A DNA stretch of 64,000 nucleotides, taken from NCBI RefSeq assembly GCF_009762795.1, contig NZ_CP046400.1:3307501-3371500 (forward strand), read 5' to 3'. Every line of letters starts with the position of its first letter. The stretch's first letter is position 1. The DNA comes from Pseudodesulfovibrio cashew. Its GTDB lineage: Bacteria; Desulfobacterota; Desulfovibrionia; Desulfovibrionales; Desulfovibrionaceae. The translations under genes were made by a program, and so were the position numbers. The notes under the pieces were generated by a model. That model ran no database searches, was not told the origin of the DNA, and saw only the letters and a program-made list of their open reading frames with translations. Shown piece after piece: positions 18,783-27,041 of this stretch.

Positions 18783-18876
18783 GCGGGTTCCAATTGGACT
18801 ATTTCCGTCTTCAGCACACCATGGCGGGAGTAACCAATGTACACGCCCCACCCTTCCGGCTCAAGCCCGACGCGCG

Positions 18877-19149
18877 TCAAATCTTATCAAAAAAGATAAG
18901 TACGCCCATAATGACAAAAGCCACGGCCGCTATCTTCTTGATGACCTCTGTGGGCACGTACTGGCAAATGAATTGAGCAAACATCACGCCCAGGAAGCTC
19001 ACGAGGACCAAGGCCAGGGAGGACCCCAGAAAGACGGTCCACGGTTTCTGGGTCTTGGCGGTCATCAGCATGCATGCCAGTTGCGTTTTGTCTCCCAGTT
19101 CGGCCACGAACAGGGTTCCGAAAGTCGTTGCGAGCAGTTTCCAATCCAT
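18877..19149 (-). CDS. TMEM165/GDT1 (UPF0016) family cation exporter, single-repeat form
   Basis: 90-residue, three-helix membrane protein with the family signature AELGDKTQ (about 16-23). UPF0016 proteins move Mn2+ or Ca2+ out of the cytoplasm. Most are about 190 residues with two such repeats; this gene encodes one repeat only, so it probably works as a dimer, as inferred for other single-repeat members. No second copy lies next to it. Confidence 0.85.
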   Translation of the reverse strand: MDWKLLATTFGTLFVAELGDKTQLACMLMTAKTQKPWTVFLGSSLALVLVSFLGVMFAQFICQYVPTEVIKKIAAVAFVIMGVLIFFDKI

Positions 19150-19164
19150 ATCTTTACCTCTTTA

Positions 19165-20472
19165 TTATTCTTCCCTTGCGAGATACCACATACCGGGCAG
19201 TTGCTGCACCGCGCCACGCATCTCGAGCATTATCAAAATCTTGCTTATCTTAGCCGGAGGCCACTCAAGGCGACGCCCGAGAGAATCCACATGGACCTTG
19301 TCCTCTGCGACGAGAACTTCCATGACGCGGCTCTCGTCGCCGCTCAAATTCATGGACTCACGCTCCACAGCCGAAGGACGCTTGCGCGATGCCGGCAGCA
19401 AACCGTCTCCTTTGGCGGCCCCATTGGCTCGACCTATCCGTTCGGTAGGCTCCCTGCCGGACGACGAAGTTCCCTCTACAGGAGCGGTCATGAAATTTGT
19501 CGTACCCCTCGGCGTCCCTTCCAGTTCAGATGTCGTCCCCTCTTCAAATGGCTCCGGATCCGGAATATCGTCCAACTCGCGGGCGAAATCATAACGCAGA
19601 ATCTCCACGATATCCTCGGCAGTTTCCACCAGGGCCGCGCCCTGCTTGATCAGCCGATGGCACCCGGTGAACGTTGGCTGACCAAGGGGCCCGGGGAGAG
19701 CAAAGACGTCCCGCCCCTGCTCGCCTGCCAGTCGGGCCGTGATCAGGCTGCCGCTATTGTGAGCGGCCTCGGCCACCAGAACCCCCAAGGACAGGCCGCT
19801 GATCAACCGATTGCGCACAGGAAAATGCCCGCTTCTCGGCCCCACACCCGGGCCGTATTCGGTGACGACCAGCCCCTGTTCCTCCAACTTCCGCCGTACG
19901 TCCGCATTCCGACCCGGATAATCAATGTCCAGCCCGCAACCCAGAACCGCGATTGAGCCACCAACGCCGCTCAGACCGCCGAGGTGGGCCTGACGATCAA
20001 TCCCCAGTGCCAGCCCGGAGATCACGGTGATGCCGATCCCGGAAAGCTGGGATGCAATGTGCCCGGCCGCCCGCAGGCCCAGGGCAGTGCACTCGCGGGC
20101 GCCGACGACTGCCACGCCGGGGTTGTTGAAAAGAGTCGTGTCGCCCCGGCAGTATAGCAGGACCGGCGGATCCTCCAATGTCTTGAGGGAGTCAGGGAAC
20201 CGGGGATCGAACCATGTGACCACATCCATACCCGCCCGACGAGCCAGCCGAAACTCCTCTTCGGCCTTATCGCGCCATGCCTCGGATCGACACTTGGCGA
20301 CAATGGATTTGATGAAATGACTCTCCACGCCCAGAGGAATCCAGGCTTCTGTCCTGCTGAGCGCATCATAGGCGCTATCGAAATGGGAAAAAAGCTGTTT
20401 CCATACCCTCGGGCCAAGGCGCGGGGTATGTTTCAAGGCCAGACAGGCAAAAAATTCTTTATCCAAGTCCAT
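19165..20472 (-). CDS. dprA: DNA-processing protein DprA
   Basis: DprA/Smf protein that loads RecA on incoming single-stranded DNA during transformation; 435 residues. Rossmann-like core (about 100-290) with VVGARECTALGLRAAG, ISGLALGIDRQAH, the IAVLGCGLDIDYPGRN loop and RNRLISGLS. A non-conserved linker rich in Glu, Thr and Ser (about 300-370) leads to a C-terminal winged helix (about 375-430), a usual DprA layout. Many non-competent bacteria retain dprA, so the gene does not prove natural transformation. Confidence 0.95.
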   Translation of the reverse strand: MDLDKEFFACLALKHTPRLGPRVWKQLFSHFDSAYDALSRTEAWIPLGVESHFIKSIVAKCRSEAWRDKAEEEFRLARRAGMDVVTWFDPRFPDSLKTLEDPPVLLYCRGDTTLFNNPGVAVVGARECTALGLRAAGHIASQLSGIGITVISGLALGIDRQAHLGGLSGVGGSIAVLGCGLDIDYPGRNADVRRKLEEQGLVVTEYGPGVGPRSGHFPVRNRLISGLSLGVLVAEAAHNSGSLITARLAGEQGRDVFALPGPLGQPTFTGCHRLIKQGAALVETAEDIVEILRYDFARELDDIPDPEPFEEGTTSELEGTPRGTTNFMTAPVEGTSSSGREPTERIGRANGAAKGDGLLPASRKRPSAVERESMNLSGDESRVMEVLVAEDKVHVDSLGRRLEWPPAKISKILIMLEMRGAVQQLPGMWYLAREE

Positions 20473-20545
20473 CGGGATGCTGCCCCTGTTGCGGAAACCG
20501 CTTCACATGAAAAGCGACTAGCCGCCGGAAGGCCTGACGGCGAGT

Positions 20546-21451
20546 CTATCCGCCCAATCGGCGCAATTCCTTGCGGGCCAGCTTGGCGGGAGCGGAATCC
20601 GGGAAATCCTCGACCAGGGCGCGCAGATAGAAAACTGAATTATCCGGATCGCCCACCCTTTCATACGACATGCCGATCTTGAGCAGTGCGGCAGCCGCCT
20701 TGTCGTGTTTGGGGAAACGGCCAGTGACCTCCTTGAAGGCCAGGATGGACTGGGCATAATCCTTTTGAGAATAATAGGTCTCGCCTTTCCAATAGAGCGC
20801 GTTGGGGACCAGATCATCCTTGGGGAAACGCTTGAGAAAGGCGTCGAAACCGTCGCGCGCCGCTGCATATTTACCTGCGTCGTACAGGGCCATGGCCGAT
20901 CCATAGGCGGCCTTCGGGGCTGATTTTACATTTTTTTTCGGAACAGGCTTGGGCTTGACGGCCTTGGGGGCTGGCTTGTCACGGTGAACAACCGTAGGTT
21001 CAGGGATAACCGGCGGCGGCCCGGGCACCTTGTCCCACGGCTTCTCCTCGGCGCTCTGGGCAACCGGTTCCGCACCGGATTCCGGCGCCGGCTTGCCGCC
21101 TTCCACCCATTCGTCGGGTTCGGGCTTGAGATCGGTTACCCACCCCTTGTTCGCCCCGTCCTTCATGTCGTCAGGTGCGTCGGCGGCACTGTCCGCCACA
21201 ACGCCGCCCGCCTTCAGAGCAGCGACTTCCTGCTCCAACTCGGCAATACGCTTATCTGCGTCGGCGGCTTTTTCATCAATGGTGTCCGCCTGACGCCGCT
21301 GTTCCTCGCGAAAATTTAGGAAGCTCTCCTCCAGGCTCTTGAGTCGCCACTCCGTGCTCGCATCGGTGGTCGCCTGCCGCTGTTGCATGGCGGTACAACC
21401 GACGGCAAACAGGCACAAGGCGGCAAGCAGAACGAGCTTCAGATACTTCAT
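20546..21451 (-). CDS. CpoB/YbgF-like TPR lipoprotein
   Basis: 301-residue predicted lipoprotein with signal peptide and lipobox FAVGC (Cys 19). A coiled coil follows (about 30-85), then a Pro/Lys-rich linker (about 100-175) and a C-terminal tetratricopeptide array beginning YGSAMALYDAGKYAAARDGF and ending near residue 300. This is the layout of CpoB/YbgF, which links the Tol-Pal system with peptidoglycan synthesis during division. No tol or pal genes are nearby, so the link is by family only. Confidence 0.82.
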   Translation of the reverse strand: MKYLKLVLLAALCLFAVGCTAMQQRQATTDASTEWRLKSLEESFLNFREEQRRQADTIDEKAADADKRIAELEQEVAALKAGGVVADSAADAPDDMKDGANKGWVTDLKPEPDEWVEGGKPAPESGAEPVAQSAEEKPWDKVPGPPPVIPEPTVVHRDKPAPKAVKPKPVPKKNVKSAPKAAYGSAMALYDAGKYAAARDGFDAFLKRFPKDDLVPNALYWKGETYYSQKDYAQSILAFKEVTGRFPKHDKAAAALLKIGMSYERVGDPDNSVFYLRALVEDFPDSAPAKLARKELRRLGG

Positions 21452-21647
21452 GCGGCAATCTCCAGTGATGCGACGTCAAACATTGCATGATGAATAGTCG
21501 ATGAACGGGTTTTTGGCAAGGAATCGTTGGGAATCAGCCGGCCGGAAACCCCTTCCGCGCCTTGCATCCGAGACGTTTTTCAGGCACATAAGCCCACGGG
21601 ACGGCCCCTCTCGCGTCGTCCACACTATCCGGAGACAGATTACCGCC

Positions 21648-22562
21648 ATGACATTACAAGAGACATTGACCATGACGGCCCTCATGCTGGCGCCCGCTTT
21701 CTTCAGCCTGCTCGGCATGGCCGCCCTGGGCAGCCCCGCCGTCGCCACCCTCGGCGAAATCGCGGCCAAGACCAAATCCAGGGTCTTTTACGAAAAATAC
21801 GGACAGCAAACCGCCGCCATGGGCCTAATCCTTTTCATTCTGCTGATCCTCGTGGAAGTGGGCGGCATCGCCCTCATCTACGTAAAGTTTCCTCAATACA
21901 TCAGGGACATCCTGACACCGGGGACTCCGTTCACCCTGGTGCTGGCAGCCCTGGGTGCGTTCACGCTTCTGGGGATTCCCTATCTGGCCTTCTGGAAAAA
22001 GATGCGCAATGCCAAGGCGCTGCGGTTGATCCTCGGCATCGGCGCATCCCTGGCTGGAATCGCAATGGTGGCCTTGGCCATTCCTGCCAAGCTGACCTTC
22101 GGCCTCCCCCCGGAGCAGATCACCCCCGCCATTCAGGCCATGCTCCCGCCCATGGCGGTCATGTACTGCATCCAGCTTCTCACCGCTGCAGCAGGACTGA
22201 GCTGCGCCTACCTGGTCATGCGCCGCAACAAGGATGATTTCGGACGTGACTACTACAATTTTTCCCTCAAGCTGGCAGCACGTTGGTCGCTGATCCCCAT
22301 GCTTGGCTTCCTGGCCTGCCAGGGCTGGCTGTTCGCCGTGCTTCCCGAGAACTTCAAGACCCTTGTCATGGGCACCCCCCTGGGCATCGTCTGGGCTGCG
22401 GGCGCCGGACTGGGCCTCGTTTGCGCCATTCTCTGGCTGATTATCGCCAGAAGCGCCACTCCCCTGCGTCTCAAGGGACTGAGCTTCCTGAATGCGCTGC
22501 TCCTCTGGCTTGTCCATACAGCCAGCGCGGTGCTTTTCCTGAACCTGATGTCCATGAGCTGA
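21648..22562 (+). CDS. Multi-pass membrane protein of unknown function
   Basis: 304-residue integral membrane protein with about seven or eight hydrophobic helices and short charged loops (for example AAKTKSRVFYEKYGQQ near residue 40 and MRRNKDDFGRDYYNF near 200). The frame is open from 21501, but the ATG at 21648 gives a clean membrane-protein start; a GGAG lies about 13 bases before it. I do not recognise a family. It stands alone between the divergent CpoB-like gene and the convergent cheA, and ends at a terminator. Confidence 0.72.
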   Translation: MTLQETLTMTALMLAPAFFSLLGMAALGSPAVATLGEIAAKTKSRVFYEKYGQQTAAMGLILFILLILVEVGGIALIYVKFPQYIRDILTPGTPFTLVLAALGAFTLLGIPYLAFWKKMRNAKALRLILGIGASLAGIAMVALAIPAKLTFGLPPEQITPAIQAMLPPMAVMYCIQLLTAAAGLSCAYLVMRRNKDDFGRDYYNFSLKLAARWSLIPMLGFLACQGWLFAVLPENFKTLVMGTPLGIVWAAGAGLGLVCAILWLIIARSATPLRLKGLSFLNALLLWLVHTASAVLFLNLMSMS

Positions 22563-22590
22563 TCAACGGCTGAACAAGACATGAACAAAA

Positions 22591-22625
22591 AAAGGCCGGG
22601 ATGCATTCGCATCCCGGCCTTTTAA
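22591..22625. terminator. Bidirectional intrinsic terminator
   Basis: Fourteen-base perfect stem AAAGGCCGGGATGC/GCATCCCGGCCTTT with ATTC loop, flanked by A-run and T-run, between convergent genes ending at 22562 and 22637. Confidence 0.92.
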
Positions 22626-22636
22626 TATTCGTGCTT

Positions 22637-25612
22637 CTAGGATTGTTTGGGCGCGGGCAGGCCTGCACCTATAGTCGCGGCTTCCTGCTTTCTGCCAAGC
22701 TGAGTGGACAGGGCGTAGATCTCATGCGGATCGAGAATCAGAACCACCGAGCCATCGCCCATGATGGTCGCGCCGGACAGCCCCTTGAGATTGAAGTTGT
22801 TCAAATACTGGCCAAGAGGCTTGATGACAATCTCCTGCCTCTCCAGCAGCCGGTCCACGACCAAGCCCAGACGGCGATCGTTGTCATGAATGACGACCAT
22901 GGGCAACACTTGCCGTTGATCCATGGTCTGGGCCAGGCCAAGCAGCTCGGACAACTCCACGATACCAAGAACTTCGCCGCGCAGGGTCACGGCCTTGCGC
23001 TTGTTGACGTCGGAGAGCTTCTCCACCTCGATCTTGGTGGTCTCCGAGACCGCGTCCAGAGGGATGGCAAAGGTATCGCCCGCCACCTGGACCATTAGAG
23101 CATCGATAATGGCCAGAGTCAGTGGCAGGGTCAAAGTGAGCTTGGTCCCCTTGCCCACTTCGGACTGGGTGTGAACGCTGCCCTTGAGATTCTTGATGTT
23201 GGTTTTGACCACATCCATACCCACGCCTCGTCCCGAGATATCTGTGACCTTCTCGGCGGAAGAAAAACCGGGGGCAAAGATGAGATCCAAGGCCTCGCGA
23301 TCATCCATCTGGTTGGCTTCCTCAGGGGTGAGAATGCCCTTGCGGATGGCCACGGCCTTGAGCTTTTCCGGATCCATGCCACGCCCGTCGTCCTCGACCT
23401 CGATGGCAACGGAGTTGCCCTTGTGATAGGCCCGCAGCCAGACATGCCCTTTGGGCTTCTTGCCTGCGGCGATACGCTCCTGCTCATCTTCGAGACCGTG
23501 GTCCACGGCGTTCCTGACCAGGTGGACCAGGGGATCGCCGATCTCCTCGACCACGGACTTGTCAAATTCGGTCTCCTCGCCTTCCATGATCAGTTCCACC
23601 TGCTTGCCGGACTTGCGGCTGAGGTCGCGTACCAAGCGCGGGAAACGTGAAAAGACTGACTGAACGGGCACCATGCGCACCTTCATGATGGTGTCCTGCA
23701 GATCGTCGGAAATTCGCGCCATGGCGTAGGTGGTTTCCGTGAGCTGCTGGGCCACAACATGCACTTCCTCGTGCCCCTCTTCCAAAGCACGGGCGAGCAT
23801 GGCGTAGCGGTTGCGGTTGATGATCAACTCGCCGATCACGTTCATCAGGTGATCCAGCTTGTGATGGTCAACGCGGATAGTGCTCGATGCCTTGGGCTTT
23901 GCCGGAGGCTGATTTCCGGAACTTCCCCGGCTTGCCGTCGGCGCAGCCTGCGCGGCGGGCTTGGGAGCGGGCTTTGACTCTGTCTTCGGCACGGGTGGCG
24001 CGGTAGGTTTCGGAGCAGGCGCAGCCTTGGGCTGAGCGACCGCCTTCTTCTCTGGAGCGGGCTCGGCCTTGGGAGCGGGCTCGGCCTTGGGAGTTGATTC
24101 GACTTTGGGAGCGGCGGCGGGGACCTTGACGTCTACAGTCGGGTCTTCCATCGGCTCACCGGAAATCTCCTCGACCTTCTTGAGAATCATATCCTTGAGA
24201 ATGGCGAATTCCTGATCCAGAATGTCCAACATCAGGGAGAAATCCATATTCGATTTCCTGCCCTGGTCCACCAGGCCCACGTTGCGGCCGGCATACTCCT
24301 TTATTTCGTCGAGCCCCATGTACCCGGTGGAGTTATGAATGGTCTGGAAAGTCCTGAACAGCGCGTCCACGATATCCCGCTGGCCGGGATCTTCACGAAG
24401 CATCTTCAAGGCCACGACTGCGCTTTCAAGCTGCTGGCCGATGGTCATCACAAACAAGGAAATATCCTCAGGATCGTACTCGGACACTGCGGCACCTGCT
24501 GATGCAACGGAATCTGCCGGCTCTTTCGCAACCTCTTCAGCCGGTTCCTCTTCTATTTCGGCCTGTTCGGACACGCCGACGTTTTCCCTTTCGCTGGCCA
24601 GGTAATCGCGAACCTCGGCCACATCACCCTCTTCGGTGACCCGTTGGAGCAATTGGACCATAATGCTGGTATCCAGCGGCGTGACCCGATTTGTCTCCAG
24701 ATCCACCTTGCCCACCAGGTCCTCAATCAGGTCCACTGCGGATAAAAGCAGGTCGATGATGCCCTGACCGCACTCCATTTCCCCCTTGCGGACCTTGTTG
24801 AGCAAAGTTTCGGCCTCATGGGTCAACGCATTGAGTTCCCTGAACCCGATGATGCCGCTATTGCCTTTGAGATTATGGAAATAGCGGAAAGTGTCGTTTA
24901 TCATCTCCTCGCTGTCGTCCGGGCCTCCTTCCAGAGTCAGCAAACAACGATTGAGATTCTCGATAATCTCGTGCGCCTCCTCGAGGAAATCGGCAAGGTG
25001 CCCCTCCCCGACTGTCGTCAGTCCATACGGAGTGTCATCGAAATTCGGATCCGGCTGCGGTGTATAGGATGATGTCATGGTTTTCTCCTCCCTCTCCGCT
25101 GCGGGCGGAACGGGCGCGGTGTCGATTTCGGCCTGTGCTTCGGCTTCCGGTTCAGGGGCGGCAACGGGGGCTACTTCATCCACTGACTCGACCTCAGGCG
25201 GAGCGACGAGAGCTGGTTCGCCTGACAGGACCGCCTCTATCTGGTCAAGAATGGGCTCGGTATCGACGTCCCCCTCAACACCATTGTTCTCCAAGTTGTC
25301 GACCATGGTCCTCAAGGCGTCCGTGGCGGAAAGGATCAAATCCATGATCTCTTCCGTAACGCGCATGGAGCCTTGGCGAAGCTCATCGAGAATATTTTCC
25401 GCCTTATGCGCCAACTTGTTGATTTTATTCAATCCAAGAAATCCAGATGCCCCCTTGAGGGAGTGCATCGGACGGAAGATCTCATTGAGTAGTCCAAGAT
25501 TATCCGGGGACTTCTCCAACTCGAGCAGATTGGGCTCAATGGTTTCCAAATGCTCTTTGGCTTCAATGAAAAAGTCGGCTAAGATTTCCGAATCAAGAAA
25601 TTCCTGGCTCAT
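22637..25612 (-). CDS. cheA: Chemotaxis histidine kinase CheA with three HPt-like domains
   Basis: 991-residue CheA. Order: HPt1 with H50 (MHSLKGASGFLG), HPt2 with His about 245 (FHNLKGNSGIIG), HPt3 with His about 425 in HNSTGYMG where the usual Lys is Thr, a Pro/Ala/Lys-rich linker (about 505-610), dimerisation domain (KLDHLMNVIGELIINRNRY), ATPase domain (HLVRNAVDHGLE about 700, DDGRGMD about 742, GRGVGMDVVKTN about 797), and a CheW-like domain (about 855-985). It closes the reverse-strand chemotaxis operon; the kinase would phosphorylate the CheY encoded just upstream and the CheB receiver. Confidence 0.95.
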   Translation of the reverse strand: MSQEFLDSEILADFFIEAKEHLETIEPNLLELEKSPDNLGLLNEIFRPMHSLKGASGFLGLNKINKLAHKAENILDELRQGSMRVTEEIMDLILSATDALRTMVDNLENNGVEGDVDTEPILDQIEAVLSGEPALVAPPEVESVDEVAPVAAPEPEAEAQAEIDTAPVPPAAEREEKTMTSSYTPQPDPNFDDTPYGLTTVGEGHLADFLEEAHEIIENLNRCLLTLEGGPDDSEEMINDTFRYFHNLKGNSGIIGFRELNALTHEAETLLNKVRKGEMECGQGIIDLLLSAVDLIEDLVGKVDLETNRVTPLDTSIMVQLLQRVTEEGDVAEVRDYLASERENVGVSEQAEIEEEPAEEVAKEPADSVASAGAAVSEYDPEDISLFVMTIGQQLESAVVALKMLREDPGQRDIVDALFRTFQTIHNSTGYMGLDEIKEYAGRNVGLVDQGRKSNMDFSLMLDILDQEFAILKDMILKKVEEISGEPMEDPTVDVKVPAAAPKVESTPKAEPAPKAEPAPEKKAVAQPKAAPAPKPTAPPVPKTESKPAPKPAAQAAPTASRGSSGNQPPAKPKASSTIRVDHHKLDHLMNVIGELIINRNRYAMLARALEEGHEEVHVVAQQLTETTYAMARISDDLQDTIMKVRMVPVQSVFSRFPRLVRDLSRKSGKQVELIMEGEETEFDKSVVEEIGDPLVHLVRNAVDHGLEDEQERIAAGKKPKGHVWLRAYHKGNSVAIEVEDDGRGMDPEKLKAVAIRKGILTPEEANQMDDREALDLIFAPGFSSAEKVTDISGRGVGMDVVKTNIKNLKGSVHTQSEVGKGTKLTLTLPLTLAIIDALMVQVAGDTFAIPLDAVSETTKIEVEKLSDVNKRKAVTLRGEVLGIVELSELLGLAQTMDQRQVLPMVVIHDNDRRLGLVVDRLLERQEIVIKPLGQYLNNFNLKGLSGATIMGDGSVVLILDPHEIYALSTQLGRKQEAATIGAGLPAPKQS

Positions 25613-25694
25613 TCGATGCCCTTATGTTTTGACGTCAGGCCCCTTGCGGACCGAACAACGCGGGATTCATGCCCGCTGCCTCCTCATCAAGGAA

Positions 25695-26063
25695 TCAGCC
25701 GAGCAGCATCTTTACGTTGCGCACCAACTTTTCAGGCTGCGCAGGTTTGACCATGTACAGATTGGCGCCGACGGTCAAGCCCGTCGCAATATCCTTGTCC
25801 TGCCCCTCGGTGGAAAGTACGACAATGGGGATGTCGCGATAAGCCTCCTGCTCCCGCACGGTCTTGATGAAGGTCAAACCGTCCATGCGCGGCATGTTCA
25901 CATCGGAAACAATGAGATCCACCTGCTCTGCGCTGTATAATTTTTCCAGTCCGTCCAGTCCGTCTTCCGCCGAAGTGACCCTGAATCCTTCCTTCTTCAT
26001 GATGAAGGCCACCAGATTCCGAACCGTCTTGGAATCATCAACAATGAGAATATGCTTGGCCAT
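25695..26063 (-). CDS. cheY: CheY-like response regulator
   Basis: Single receiver domain of 122 residues: acidic pair and start MAKHILIVDDSKTVRNLV, phospho-Asp in IVSDVNMPRMDGL, Thr/Ser site VLSTEG, and Lys in MVKPAQPEKL. It probably relays CheA phosphorylation to the flagellar switch or another output. The frame is open to 26147; the ATG at 26063 was chosen because a GGAGGAAG ribosome site precedes it and it gives the standard length. Confidence 0.93.
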   Translation of the reverse strand: MAKHILIVDDSKTVRNLVAFIMKKEGFRVTSAEDGLDGLEKLYSAEQVDLIVSDVNMPRMDGLTFIKTVREQEAYRDIPIVVLSTEGQDKDIATGLTVGANLYMVKPAQPEKLVRNVKMLLG

Positions 26064-26157
26064 GACTTCTCGCTTCCTCCAAAACTTGTGTAAAAAAACA
26101 ATTATGCCGCACGGGGCATCCGCCCCGATACGCTTCCCCCCATTCAAGCCAGTTCCG

Positions 26158-27033
26158 CTATTCCTCCTTCTTGTAGACGATCGCTCCTGGATAGTGGATC
26201 GGCTTGAAGGCCCGGCTGATATTGTGCAACGACTCCGAATGGCCGATGATCAAATACCCTCCCGGCAGGAGATTGTCGTAGAATGACCCAATGACTCTTT
26301 TTTTCATTTCATCGTCAAAATATATTATCACATTGCGACAAAAAACGATCTGGGAACGCTCCACCAACCGGGTTTGCGCCCGGTCCTTGAGATTGATGGG
26401 GCCGAAGTTGACGATCTTCTTGACCTCTTCCTTCAAGGTGTTGGTTCCTTTGTCCATGATAAAATACCGTTGCGCGATCTCCTTGGGCGTGGTGCGCAAG
26501 GTATAATCATTATATACACCACGGCGCGCCGTTTCCAAAACCCGTCCGGAAAGATCGTTGGCAGAGATTTTGATGTCCCATTGCCCCACCTCGGCCTTGA
26601 GCATTTCATGAATGATCATGGAGATGGTATAAGGCTCCTCCCCGGTGGAACAACCGGCGGACCAGATCCGCAGCTTCCTTCCCTTGCTGCGGCATCCCTC
26701 AAGCACCTCCGGCAGGACCTGCTCTTGAAACACCTGCAACTGCGGTGGGTTGCGATAGAAACTTGTCTCATTAGTCGTGATGACCTCGAACAGTTTCTTC
26801 AATTCCTGATCCTTGCCCGCATCGTACCGCAGGTAATTGTAATACTCCTCGAAATTACGCAGCTTGAGTTTCTTCAACCGGTTGCCAAGCCGATTCTCCA
26901 ACAAATACTTGCGGTTGTCTGCGACATATATCCCGCATTGATCATAAATGAAATCCCGCAGGCTCAAGAACTCCTGTTCAGTTATCTTGAGTTCCTTGCC
27001 AAGGGAAATAGTCTTGGAAAAAAGCGACGACAT
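26158..27033 (-). CDS. cheR: CheR chemotaxis protein methyltransferase
   Basis: 291-residue SAM-dependent glutamate methyltransferase that modifies chemoreceptors. N-terminal CheR domain (about 18-80), then the catalytic domain with ITTNETSFYRNP, LRIWSAGCSTGEEPYT (SAM-binding), DLSGRVLETARRGVY, IVFCRNVIIYFD and a late GGYLIIGHSES. It lies between cheY and the HEAT-repeat gene and is part of the same reverse-strand operon. Confidence 0.95.
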   Translation of the reverse strand: MSSLFSKTISLGKELKITEQEFLSLRDFIYDQCGIYVADNRKYLLENRLGNRLKKLKLRNFEEYYNYLRYDAGKDQELKKLFEVITTNETSFYRNPPQLQVFQEQVLPEVLEGCRSKGRKLRIWSAGCSTGEEPYTISMIIHEMLKAEVGQWDIKISANDLSGRVLETARRGVYNDYTLRTTPKEIAQRYFIMDKGTNTLKEEVKKIVNFGPINLKDRAQTRLVERSQIVFCRNVIIYFDDEMKKRVIGSFYDNLLPGGYLIIGHSESLHNISRAFKPIHYPGAIVYKKEE

Positions 27034-27041
27034 GTACCCTA

